Shown: positions 8,391 through 16,963 of the stretch, in pieces
How the letters are laid out: the number at the start of each line of letters is the position of its first letter
Position numbering within the stretch: position 1 is the stretch's first letter
NCBI RefSeq assembly: GCF_900200035.1
Contig: NZ_FZTC01000018.1
Coordinates: 1 to 33,890, forward strand
Length of the DNA stretch: 33,890 nt
Source: Klebsiella grimontii
GTDB taxonomy: Bacteria > Pseudomonadota > Gammaproteobacteria > Enterobacterales > Enterobacteriaceae
Direction: 5' to 3'
Notes under the pieces: model-generated
Told to the model about the DNA's origin: nothing
Database searches by the model: none
Seen by the model: only the letters and a program-made list of their open reading frames with translations
Translations under genes and position numbers: made by a program

Positions 8391-8750
8391 CAGAAGGATA
8401 TTCGAGTGATGGCCATCAACGTACCGACAACCTGGATTGCTTCAGCGAGCCATGATTTTGATAGTCGCATGTTTGCTGCAATCAACGATATGTTGCTTGA
8501 TATGCTGGCTGCTGTGGCTCGTCGTGATTATGAACAACGCCGGGAACGTCAAAGGCAGGGGATTAATAAAGCTCAAAAGGAGGGAAAATATAAGGGGCGT
8601 CAGGTCAATCAGGCTCGATACGATGCAATTAATCGGTTGCTCGATAGCGGTAGTTCTTGGAGCCAGGTTCAGAAAATTATGGCCTGTAGTCGAGGGACAA
8701 TTAGTAGTGCTGTAAAATCGAGGGAAGATAAACGTGCTTTGAGTAAGTAG
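8391..8750 (+). pseudogene. 3' remnant of a serine resolvase gene
   Basis: The frame is open from the first base after the transposon (Gln-Lys-Asp-Ile-Arg-Val-Met-Ala...). It matches the second half of a small serine recombinase: VMAINVPTTW, then DFDSRMFAAINDMLLDMLAAVARRDYEQRRERQ (dimer helix E), the arm GINKAQKEGKYKGR, and a C-terminal helix-turn-helix (SGSSWSQVQKIMACSRGTISSAV). The catalytic-serine N-terminal domain is missing. It was cut by the adjacent transposon, and the gene on the transposon's other side is unrelated, so sequence was lost at that junction. Confidence 0.85.
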
Positions 8751-8840
8751 TTACAACACAAAAGAAAATGTCTACCCGTCCTAGCTGGTTGGCTTGTGTG
8801 ATTGTTCAATAGGGGTCAGTTTGGATATCGAAAATTATTG

Positions 8841-9660
8841 GGCACTGTTGCAAAGTTAGCGATGAGGCAGCCTTTTGTCTTATTCAAAGGCCTTACGTTT
8901 CAAAAACTCTGCTTACCAGGCGCATTTCGCCCAGGGGATCACCATAATAAAATGCTGAGGCCTGGCCTTTGCGTAGTGCACGCATCACCTCAATACCTTT
9001 GATGGTGGCGTAAGCCGTCTTCATGGATTTAAATCCCAGCGTGGCGCCGATTATCCGTTTCAGTTTGCCATGATCGCATTCAATCACGTTGTTCCGGTAC
9101 TTAATCTGTCGGTGTTCAACGTCAGACGGGCACCGGCCTTCGCGTTTGAGCAGAGCAAGCGCGCGACCATAGGCGGGCGCTTTATCCGTGTTGATGAATC
9201 GCGGGATCTGCCACTTCTTCACGTTGTTGAGGATTTTACCCAGAAACCGGTATGCAGCTTTGCTGTTACGACGGGAGGAGAGATAAAAATCGACAGTGCG
9301 GCCCCGGCTGTCGACGGCCCGGTACAGATACGCCCAGCGGCCATTGACCTTCACGTAGGTTTCATCCATGTGCCACGGGCAAAGATCGGAAGGGTTACGC
9401 CAGTACCAGCGCAGCCGTTTTTCCATTTCAGGCGCATAACGCTGAACCCAGCGGTAAATCGTGGAGTGATCGACATTCACTCCGCGTTCAGCCAGCATCT
9501 CCTGCAGCTCACGGTAACTGATGCCGTATTTGCAGTACCAGCGTACGGCCCACAGAATGATGTCACGCTGAAAATGCCGGCCTTTGAATGGGTTCATGTG
9601 CAGCTCCATCAGCAAAAGGGGATGATAAGTTTATCACCACCGACTATTTGCAACAGTGCC
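8841..9660. mobile_element. IS26 (IS6 family)
   Basis: Exactly 820 bp, the standard IS26 length, with 14-bp ends GGCACTGTTGCAAA at 8841-8854 and its complement at 9647-9660. The flanking octamers (AATTATTG left, ACTGATAG right) differ, so there is no 8-bp target duplication; this points to arrival or later deletion through IS26 recombination. The right end truncates the gene at 9661-9960. Confidence 0.96.
8893..9597 (-). CDS. tnpA: IS26 transposase
   Basis: The 234-residue IS6-family DDE transposase beginning MNPFKGRHF; upstream in-frame starts (ATG at 9609, TTG at 9615) exist but 9597 gives the usual length. It has an N-terminal helix-turn-helix (SYRELQEMLAERGVNVDHSTIYRWVQRY) and a DDE triad in HMDETY, NTDKAP and NVIECDHGKLK. 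It catalyses replicative (copy-in) and conservative targeted cointegrate formation. The final residue is Thr instead of the Met I remember for the commonest IS26 (one base change before the stop); probably neutral, it places this copy among near-identical IS26/IS15DI variants. Confidence 0.96.
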   Translation of the reverse strand: MNPFKGRHFQRDIILWAVRWYCKYGISYRELQEMLAERGVNVDHSTIYRWVQRYAPEMEKRLRWYWRNPSDLCPWHMDETYVKVNGRWAYLYRAVDSRGRTVDFYLSSRRNSKAAYRFLGKILNNVKKWQIPRFINTDKAPAYGRALALLKREGRCPSDVEHRQIKYRNNVIECDHGKLKRIIGATLGFKSMKTAYATIKGIEVMRALRKGQASAFYYGDPLGEMRLVSRVFET

Positions 9661-9960
9661 ACTGATAGTCCGGTTCAGTTCTTCAAGCTGGCGATAATCC
9701 TCTTTCAATCGGGAAACGATATCAGGCCTACTGAAACGGCCCGCCAGTATGATTTGCTCCAGAAGACAATAGCATTGTTGCCAGGTTAGCGCCTGACGGG
9801 CAATATTCTGCCAGACCGACTGCATTTCATTCTCACGACTCAGTAGCCGCTCTATCAGTGGCCATACCGACATCCAGCAAGGACCTGCCAGCAAGTCAGC
9901 CTGGTATTGTCTGAGTGTATCAGTGACATCAGTTGCAGTGCTGGTTCGGGTATAACGCAT
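9661..9960 (-). pseudogene. Hypothetical gene truncated by IS26
   Basis: About 100 native codons begin at the ATG at 9960 with CGGAG upstream. They encode a Leu/Gln-rich, mostly helical protein (MRYTRTSTATDVTDTLRQY... LEELNRTIS). The frame then enters IS26 and stops at 9634, adding foreign residues. I do not recognise the family. The missing 3' part is not found on the left side of IS26, so it was deleted. Whether the fragment is functional is unknown. Confidence 0.6.
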
Positions 9961-10041
9961 CTTTTTTTCTCCGAAATCTCAGTTGACTCATTATCCATAC
10001 CAGAGCCAGAACTGTCGGTAACGTAGCGAGATAAATTCCAG

Positions 10042-10263
10042 TTGACGTACATTACCCGATGTTTTTCTCAAAACCTCCGTCTGCCTCGCGCTCTGGATTT
10101 TGAGGGCGTCAGCGAGCTGGAGATTGTCCGGGAGAGAGACTGTATCATCCTGCGTCCCGTCCGGCCGACCTGGTGCTCGTTCGCGCAGCTTGAAAAAGCC
10201 GAACCGGACTTTATGACGGAACGTGAGGACGTTGCCTGCGATGAAGGTCGATTTGACCTGTGA
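10042..10263 (+). pseudogene. vapB: Decayed VapB-type antitoxin
   Basis: From RLPRALDFEG onward (residue 13) the frame matches the VapB/MvpT-type antitoxin (AbrB-like N-terminus followed by a toxin-binding tail LRPVRPTWCSFAQLEKAEPDFM...DEGRF). The normal start and first AbrB strand (typically with KNGNNRAIRLP) are absent: bases around 10070-10077 look like a shortened version of that region, and the frame can only start at a TTG (10042) with unrelated residues. It overlaps vapC by four bases (GTGA), as in intact operons. DNA binding is probably lost. Confidence 0.7.
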
Positions 10264-10657
10264 ACAAGATCTCCATGCTCGACACCAACATCTGCTCGTT
10301 TATCATGCGCGAGCAGTCGGAAATGGTGCTGAAGCGCCTGGAGCAGGCGGTGCTGCGCGAACAGCGTATCGTGGTCTCGGCCATCACTTACTCCGAGATG
10401 CGCTTTGGCGTCACAGGTCCGAAGGCCTCCCCCCTCCGCGAACAGTTGGTTGACGCGTTCTGTGTGCCGTTCTGACCTGGGACCGCGCAGCGGTAGATGC
10501 GACCACGGAGATTAAACTGGTGCTGCGCCTCGCCGGCACCCCGATCGACACCGCTAGCGCCGAGCACGCAATTGCCGCCGGCGCCGTGCTGGTGACGAAT
10601 AATGCGCTGGAGTTTGAGCGGATACCGACCTTGGTACCTGAGGACTGCGTTAACTAG
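10260..10657 (+). pseudogene. vapC: Frameshifted VapC-type toxin
   Basis: A PIN-domain ribonuclease toxin related to VapC/MvpA that cleaves initiator tRNA. The first 71 codons (GTG start; MLDTNICSFIMREQ with the first catalytic Asp, then SAITYSEMRFG with the acidic Glu) are followed by a premature stop at 10473-10475. The remaining domain resumes in another frame from about 10476 (TWDRAAVDATTEIKLVLRLAGTP... AIAAGAVLVTNNALEFERIP) and ends with TAG at 10655-10657. Compared with the usual RLDAVLTWD segment, about ten bases are missing near 10468-10474. A dead toxin next to a damaged antitoxin is the expected safe decay of such a module. Confidence 0.88.
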
Positions 10658-11339
10658 CGGTCCCTGGTATGTAGTTATGTGAGACTGACTGGCAGAGGTG
10701 GTTGCGCCATCAATGAATTCAGTACTGGAAACAGAACAGCACGCGTACATCATGCCATGCGTTCGCTCAGTGTTTTCAACATCCAGTAATGTATAAAATA
10801 CAGGTTATCAGGCAATTAGTGGAAGGTCATCCTGACTTCTTTTTTTCATATTCTGGTCTTATTTTTAAGAAATATCGGACGGAATCAGATTCCTTCGGGA
10901 AACGCTGACGATCGGTGAGTCAGGGAGCAATTCTTGATTCATTTAGAAATTGTCAAAATGGTTTTTCCTTTGGTTTGCGGTTTTCTCGTATGTTGCTAAA
11001 CTTGTTCTGTTTTATTCTCCGGGCGATACAACACTTTCCGATAGCGATTCCCCTGTATTTTTGTTTAAATAATGAACAGCACCATTAATACCCACACAAT
11101 AATAATAACAATATAATATCTGACATATTTCCATTACTTTGAGATAATTAACTGATTGCGATCATGTTCTCAAAATGAATATAAGCGTTGATACAAACGT
11201 AATATATGCTATTGTTAATATATGATGTTTCTCAGGATACATCTGATATGGTACATACCGTTAAAATTTTAGTTGCTTATATCTAAAATAAACGCCGAAA
11301 CTTCTCATTATTATCCTTGCATTTTTTAAGGAGAAGAAT
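10658..11339. other. AT-rich intergenic region
   Basis: 682 bp without a credible gene. The second half (from about 10840) is strongly AT-rich, with many A/T runs (11090-11310), the kind of DNA H-NS binds, and serves as leader of the acetyltransferase gene. No repeats or RNA gene were recognised. Confidence 0.5.
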
Positions 11340-12053
11340 ATGACAGAGCAAAATAATTTCGGTCAATATATAGGCAGTCACCTTGACGATGACGTCACTC
11401 TTTCATTACCTGATTTGCGCCAATTACCAGGGCGTTATTGCACTCTGCAGTTGCTGTCCACCCGTCACGGGAATGACCTCTTCCAGGGATGGCACAGTAT
11501 AGAGGATTCACGTGACTGGACCTATCTTCCGGATGAAAGACCGCCGACAAAACAGGCAACCCACAGTTATATTCAGCAACTCATTCAACAGAAGGGAGTA
11601 TATCATTACGCCATTATAGAAAATAATTCAGGAAAGGCTGTGGGAACTCTTTCTCTGTATAACCTCGACAATAAAAATGGCGTAGCGGAAATAGGAAGTG
11701 TACATCTTACTCCAGTTATCAAACGAACTTCAGTCAGTACAGAAGCAATGTTCCTGTTACTATCATATGTTTTTGATGTGCTTAAATATCGTCGATGTGA
11801 ATGGCAAACCGACAGACTCAACTCTCAGGGTATGAGATCTGCCGAGAGATTGGGGTTCCAGAAAGAGGGGATACTGCGTAATAAACAAATACTTAAATCA
11901 AGGAACGTGGACGTTGTAATGTATTCAATTATTCAGGATGAATGGGAAAGAATATCCAGTGCGATAACTATCTGGCTTAGAACTGTCAACTTCGATGACC
12001 GGGGACATCAAATACATCCTTTACGGCATTACCTGGCGACAACAGAGCCCTGA
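11340..12053 (+). CDS. GNAT-family N-acetyltransferase (RimJ/RimL-like)
   Basis: 237 residues, ATG with AAGGAGAA upstream. The core resembles RimJ/RimL-type acetyltransferases that transfer acetyl from acetyl-CoA to N-termini or small amines: YAIIENNSGKAVGTLSLYNLDNKNGVAEIGSVHLTP (strands 2-4), then TEAMFLLLSYVFDVLKYRRCEWQTDRLNSQGMRSAERLGFQKEGILRNK (helix 3 to strand 6 with the typical Asn-Ser...SAERLGF and GILR). The usual acetyl-CoA P-loop (Q/R-X-X-G-X-G/A) after strand 4 is replaced by KRTSVSTEA, so binding may differ. The substrate is not predictable. It is followed after 48 bp by the FlhD-like gene, probably co-transcribed. Confidence 0.85.
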   Translation: MTEQNNFGQYIGSHLDDDVTLSLPDLRQLPGRYCTLQLLSTRHGNDLFQGWHSIEDSRDWTYLPDERPPTKQATHSYIQQLIQQKGVYHYAIIENNSGKAVGTLSLYNLDNKNGVAEIGSVHLTPVIKRTSVSTEAMFLLLSYVFDVLKYRRCEWQTDRLNSQGMRSAERLGFQKEGILRNKQILKSRNVDVVMYSIIQDEWERISSAITIWLRTVNFDDRGHQIHPLRHYLATTEP

Positions 12054-12101
12054 CTCTTTTGTTATTGCCCCCAGACGTTACTGGAAAAAGGGAGAATCTG
12101 A

Positions 12102-12368
12102 ATGAAAATAATGAATGCAGAGATTGAGAGGCAAATCTGGCATCACAATCTTTCCTATTTATTGCTTGCCCAGCGGGTTCTGAATCATTACGAAGACACA
12201 GCCCTGTTTCGGCTAGGTATAGACAAGTGTACCGGAGATAAACTCCTGCAGTTGTCGTTGCCCGAACTGGTTCGTCTTGCTGAACGTCCGGAGCTGATTA
12301 CCGTACTCAGACTCAGGGATCACCACCAGATAGATGTATTACTCAGTCAGTCCACTGGAATGGGATGA
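12102..12368 (+). CDS. FlhD-like small protein
   Basis: 88 residues, ATG with AAAAGGGAGAA upstream. Residues about 17-80 (LSYLLLAQRVLNHYEDTALFRLGI ... LLQLSLPELVRLAE ... LRLRDHHQIDVL) follow the FlhD pattern closely; chromosomal FlhD has LSYLLLAQRLI, AMFRLGI and LPQMVKLAE at equivalent places. FlhD with FlhC is the master activator of flagellar genes. This version is about 25-30 residues shorter and lacks the C-terminal region. No flhC is present here. It could interfere with or redirect host FlhDC, a hypothesis. It lies downstream of the acetyltransferase, likely in one transcript. Confidence 0.75.
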   Translation: MKIMNAEIERQIWHHNLSYLLLAQRVLNHYEDTALFRLGIDKCTGDKLLQLSLPELVRLAERPELITVLRLRDHHQIDVLLSQSTGMG

Positions 12369-12608
12369 GCTCAGCAGGATTTGCTTAACATCTTACGGAC
12401 CATTTTCTTCTTTTTTATTCTGGACTGGGAATTCAGTATGTACCCCAATGAATCAGCGATCTGGATTATTTATCCGCAAAAAACATGTCATATAAAGTAA
12501 GGGATTTTATTGATTTTATTGTCGATGAAATCGGAACTACTCCTTACTGGAAGTACGGAAAGTAATTCCTGTGAATACGGATTTCAAGAGGGAAAGTATT
12601 GTGTATAT

Positions 12609-12641
12609 AAAAATCATCCTGATTAATACAGGATGATTTTT
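12609..12641. terminator. Bidirectional terminator between the FlhD-like gene and uvrB
   Basis: A perfect 13-bp inverted repeat (12609-12621 with 12629-12641, loop ATTAATA) with A-tracts and T-tracts built into the arms, between two convergent genes. Typical Rho-independent terminator usable from both sides. Confidence 0.88.
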
Positions 12642-12650
12642 ATGATGCTG

Positions 12651-14627
12651 TTACATGAATATAAATTGACGATACAAATCACTCAGTTCTGTTCTTAATT
12701 TTTCTATATCCTTCTCCTCACCTGAATTCTCGATCGCCAGTAATTGCTTTTCTTTAACAGTAATTCTTTCACACAACTCTGATAGCGTTGAACAAAATGC
12801 CTCTGTATGAGTGGCAGGATAGACGCTTTCATCCTGTTCAGTACTCCGCTTACGAACTGAAGTCACTGGTTTAATTTGATGTTCCAGGTTATAGGCTATC
12901 TGACGTTCCCTGCGATTGTGCGTTTCATCCATCGCCTGTTTCATGGCCGGAGTGATCCTGTTTGCATAGAGTACGGCTTTACCCTCCACATTACGTGCCA
13001 CACGTCCAATCATCTGAATAAGTGCGTGTGATGAACGTAAAAAACCTGCATGGTCAGCATCAAGTATCGCGACCAGTGAGGCTTCAGGGATGTCGAGTCC
13101 TTCACGCAGCAGACTGATGCCGATTAAGACATCAAATTCCCCGGCCCGTAATCCATTGATAATTTCCTGTCTTTCATCTGTTTTGATATCAGAATGCAGA
13201 TATCGGGACAGGATCCCATTTTCTGTCAGAAAATCATTCAGTTCTTCTGCGGTCTTTTTGGTCAGCACTGTCACCAGGACACGATTGTTTCTGTTGACGC
13301 AATGACGGATTTCTTCAAGTAAGTTCTCCACACACTGGTCTTTGCTTCGGACCTCAATTTCGGGATCCAGTAAACCGGTGGGGCGGATAATTTGCTGAAC
13401 AACATTTTTCTTTGATTTCTGCAATTCATATTTACCTGGGGTTGCGGAAACAAAGACAGTCTGGGGCTTAATCTTCTCAAACTCAGCAAAACTCAGGGGA
13501 CGATTGTTTTTTGAGGAGGGCAGACGGAAGCCGAAATCGATAAGAGTATCCTTGCGACTCTGATCGCCACTGTACATGGCTGAGATTTGCGGGACCATTA
13601 CGTGCGATTCATCAACAAAGAGCAGACCATTTTTTGGCAGGTAATCCAGCAGCGTTGTCGGTGGGAGTTCCGGATTTCTGTCGCTGAAATAGCAGGAATA
13701 GTTTTCCATACCTGAGCAGTAACCCAGTTCACGGATCATTTCAACATCATTGTTAACGCGTTCGTATAAGCGCTCAGCCTCTATCAGACGATTTGCTTTG
13801 TTAAGTTCAGCAACCCGTTTCTCCATGTCAGTAAGAATGCTTTTGGTGGCTGAGGGTATTTTTGCGGTCGGTGTAACAAAGAGTGTTTTGGGTGATATTA
13901 AATAATGTTCAATGTCGCCCGTAATTTTCCCACTGACAGGATCAATCCATTTTGCGGATTCTATAACATCATCAAAGAGTTCGACCCTGATGGCCTGATG
14001 TTCGGAATCGGCAGGGAATATATCAATAACGTCACCGCGAACCCGGAACATTGCCCGTCCCAGAGTTTTGTCTGTACGGGCATACTGCAGACGTGCCAGT
14101 TGATGAATTAACTCCCGCTGGGCGAGTTGTCGTCCTGGGTATACCGGGATCTGGATCTCTCTGTATGCGTCCGGATCACCTAATCCGTATATCGAAGAGA
14201 CGGAAGCGACGACTATCACATCCTGACGTTCAATCAATGCCTTGGTCGTAGATAACCGTAACCTTTCAAGATGATCGTTGATAGCGGAATCTTTCGGGAT
14301 AAAGCGGTCACTTCCGGGGATATAGACTTCTGGCTGAAAAAAGTCGTAGTAAGAAACGAAGTATTCGACAGCATTTTCTGGGAAAAACTGCTTCATCTCC
14401 AGATAAAGCTGTGCGGTTAACGTCTTGTTAGGAGCCAGTATTAATGTAGGGCGCTGCAAACGGTGTATCACATTCGCCATGGTGAAGGTTTTACCCGAGC
14501 CGGTTATCCCCTGAAGTGTCTGATGTGTTGCTCCTGCTTCGACTCCCGCTATCAGTCTGGCTATTGCTTCGGGCTGATCTCCTGACGGGATATAGCCTGA
14601 ATGTAAAATGAATTTTCCTGTGGACAT
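12651..14627 (-). CDS. uvrB: UvrB homologue (excinuclease ABC subunit B)
   Basis: 658 residues from the ATG at 14627, chosen because AGGAGAG lies eight bases upstream; an upstream in-frame start (14669) would add 14 unsupported residues. It has the UvrB SF2 helicase plan: Walker A GITGSGKT (residues 40-47), damage-probing beta-hairpin region from residue 89, Walker B VDESHV, motif VSATPGKYE, motif IGRVARN and a C-terminal UVR-like coiled coil ([15 protein letters not shown]...LYRQFI). E. coli UvrB is 673 residues; this copy is divergent. In the hairpin, the pair corresponding to E. coli Tyr95-Tyr96 is Phe96-Phe97. It diverges from frmR-frmA, linking DNA repair to the formaldehyde genes. UvrB verifies lesions and loads UvrC in nucleotide excision repair. 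Confidence 0.93.
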   Translation of the reverse strand: MSTGKFILHSGYIPSGDQPEAIARLIAGVEAGATHQTLQGITGSGKTFTMANVIHRLQRPTLILAPNKTLTAQLYLEMKQFFPENAVEYFVSYYDFFQPEVYIPGSDRFIPKDSAINDHLERLRLSTTKALIERQDVIVVASVSSIYGLGDPDAYREIQIPVYPGRQLAQRELIHQLARLQYARTDKTLGRAMFRVRGDVIDIFPADSEHQAIRVELFDDVIESAKWIDPVSGKITGDIEHYLISPKTLFVTPTAKIPSATKSILTDMEKRVAELNKANRLIEAERLYERVNNDVEMIRELGYCSGMENYSCYFSDRNPELPPTTLLDYLPKNGLLFVDESHVMVPQISAMYSGDQSRKDTLIDFGFRLPSSKNNRPLSFAEFEKIKPQTVFVSATPGKYELQKSKKNVVQQIIRPTGLLDPEIEVRSKDQCVENLLEEIRHCVNRNNRVLVTVLTKKTAEELNDFLTENGILSRYLHSDIKTDERQEIINGLRAGEFDVLIGISLLREGLDIPEASLVAILDADHAGFLRSSHALIQMIGRVARNVEGKAVLYANRITPAMKQAMDETHNRRERQIAYNLEHQIKPVTSVRKRSTEQDESVYPATHTEAFCSTLSELCERITVKEKQLLAIENSGEEKDIEKLRTELSDLYRQFIFM

Positions 14628-14913
14628 TATGATCTCTCCTGGTTGGAACGCCCCGGACAGCGTTAACACTACTACACTATAGTTTATGACAACCCGACGT
14701 AAGGCATTTATGCCTGACTGAAGAAAAGTTATTTGTTCTGTACCAATAAGTTGGCGTTCTGTTCACTTCTATTGTGTACCGTTAAAGTACGAATGTGCCT
14801 GATACAACTCTGTCATCTGTCTGGGTTTGTACATCGTGGGGTCAATATTTTTTCTTGCATAGTATAGGGGGGTATACTATAGTCTCTTCAATCCTGATTA
14901 ACAGGGACAATCA
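14628..14913. promoter_or_regulatory. Divergent uvrB / frmR promoter region
   Basis: 286 bp between two divergent genes, holding the FrmR-type operator at 14859-14880 and, nearer uvrB, an ACTATAG half-site-like sequence around 14677-14683. No LexA box (CTGT-N8-ACAG) was found, so uvrB here is probably not under classical SOS control. Promoter hexamers cannot be fixed with confidence. Confidence 0.5.
14859..14880. promoter_or_regulatory. FrmR-type operator
   Basis: ATAGTATA, six G, TATACTAT: perfect 8-bp arms around a G-tract, the signature of CsoR/RcnR/FrmR operators and, as I recall it, very similar to the E. coli frmRAB operator. It lies 34 bp before frmR and the right arm contains a TATACT -10-like hexamer, so bound FrmR would block transcription and formaldehyde would release it. 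Confidence 0.88.
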
Positions 14914-15189
14914 ATGCCACATTCTCCAGAAGAAAAGAAACAGGCGCTTGTCCGGGTACGACGTATCAAAGGTCAGATTGCAGCGCTGGAACAGGCGATT
15001 GAAAACGAAGCGGAATGTTCTTCATTGTTGCAGCAACTGGCTTCGGTACGAGGAGCCGTTAAAGGCCTGATGACTGTTGTTCTGGAAAGCTATCTCAGGG
15101 AAGAATTTCCCGATACGAACAAAAGAAGGGGGTCGCAGACGAAATCTATCAACGACGCTATTTCCATTGTTCGCTCCTATCTCCGTTAA
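14914..15189 (+). CDS. frmR: FrmR-type formaldehyde sensor (copy 1)
   Basis: 91 residues, a DUF156/RcnR-CsoR-family repressor; ATG after AGGGACA. In E. coli FrmR, formaldehyde bridges the N-terminal amine of Pro2 and Cys35 of the neighbouring subunit, causing release from DNA; both Pro2 and Cys35 are present here. Position 60, His in E. coli FrmR, is Tyr. The three-helix plan (EEKKQALVRVRRIKGQIAALEQAI; ECSSLLQQLASVRGAVKGLMTVVLESY; SINDAISIVRSYLR) is intact. It is the first gene of frmR-frmA-VOC-DUF3422-frmB-ndh and has the consensus operator upstream, so it most likely represses its own operon. It is clearly more divergent than the copy at 24347. Confidence 0.93.
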   Translation: MPHSPEEKKQALVRVRRIKGQIAALEQAIENEAECSSLLQQLASVRGAVKGLMTVVLESYLREEFPDTNKRRGSQTKSINDAISIVRSYLR

Positions 15190-15244
15190 CTCTGCCAGGC
15201 AGACGTCTGATGGGGTCAGTAAAAACAGTAATAAAAGGATATGA

Positions 15245-16357
<1,113 letters not shown>

Positions 16358-16407
16358 TTCAGGTTTCACTGGCGATCTTTCAATATTAGTTTTAAAGGAA
16401 ACAATCC

Positions 16408-16806
16408 ATGTCCAATCCAGTTATTTCAGGCAATGGCATCTTCTCTCACGTCTTTATCGGTGCTGTAGATGTTCAAAAGTCGGCTGAGTTTTATGACGCC
16501 ACTTTAGGTGCACTCGGTATCAACAACCTTGGTCCTTTTGGTAATGGCTGGGTGTTGTTTGGCCGTGACAAGCCGGCTTTCATCATTGCCCGTCCTGGCA
16601 ATGGTGAAGCGCCATCCAGCAATGGTGTGACGATTGGCTTTGCTGCCGCCACGCCTGCTGAAGTTGACGCTTTCCATGCCGCAGGCCTGGCTGCTGGCGG
16701 GACTGATGAAGGTCAACCGGGTCCTCGTGGTCATCTGCCAGGTGCTTATGCTGCCTACCTGCGTGATCCGGCTGGTAACAAGATCTGCTCCTATACCTTC
16801 ATCTGA
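16408..16806 (+). CDS. VOC (glyoxalase/dioxygenase fold) protein
   Basis: 132 residues, ATG after AAAGGAAAC, 50 bp behind frmA. It has the paired beta-alpha-beta-beta-beta modules of the vicinal oxygen chelate superfamily: FSHVFIGAVDVQKSAEFYDATLGALG at the N-terminus and YAAYLRDPAGNKICSYTFI at the C-terminus. His14 (in FSHVFIG) occupies the first metal-ligand position; the usual acidic ligand near the end is replaced around GNKIC, as in several glyoxalase-like subfamilies. Its place between frmA and frmB suggests work on a glutathione adduct or another aldehyde such as methylglyoxal; the actual reaction is unknown. Confidence 0.87.
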   Translation: MSNPVISGNGIFSHVFIGAVDVQKSAEFYDATLGALGINNLGPFGNGWVLFGRDKPAFIIARPGNGEAPSSNGVTIGFAAATPAEVDAFHAAGLAAGGTDEGQPGPRGHLPGAYAAYLRDPAGNKICSYTFI

Positions 16807-16888
16807 TCGTAGGGTGCATCCGGCACAAATGTTGTACGGTTTGTCAGTCAGGCGAACGGTATGAGTTGTGCCAGCTTATGAAGATCAA

Positions 16889-16912
16889 CCCGCAGACGTT
16901 TACGTCTGCGGG
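16889..16912. terminator. Hairpin after the VOC gene
   Basis: A near-perfect 11-bp stem (16889-16899 with 16902-16912, CCGCAGACG core) followed by TATCTTTC. The U-run is short, so this is probably an attenuator or mRNA-stabilising hairpin inside the operon rather than a full stop. Confidence 0.5.
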
Positions 16913-16963
16913 TATCTTTCTCGAAGCGTAATGTGACTGGCCGTCAGAAAAAGAGAGAGTCTT

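Noticed and set aside
4727..9660. Compound transposon carrying resistance cargo
   Set aside because: Neither the Tn3-family unit nor the single IS26 carries any passenger gene in this window.
9070..9789. 239-codon plus-strand frame across IS26
   Set aside because: Antisense shadow of the IS26 transposase that continues into the truncated neighbour; known artefact of this element.
10388..10753. 121-codon minus-strand frame across vapC
   Set aside because: It is antisense to the clearly recognisable, frameshifted vapC and has no recognisable domain.
14628..14913. Possible LexA (SOS) box in front of uvrB
   Set aside because: No CTGT-N8-ACAG match was found in the divergent region on either strand.
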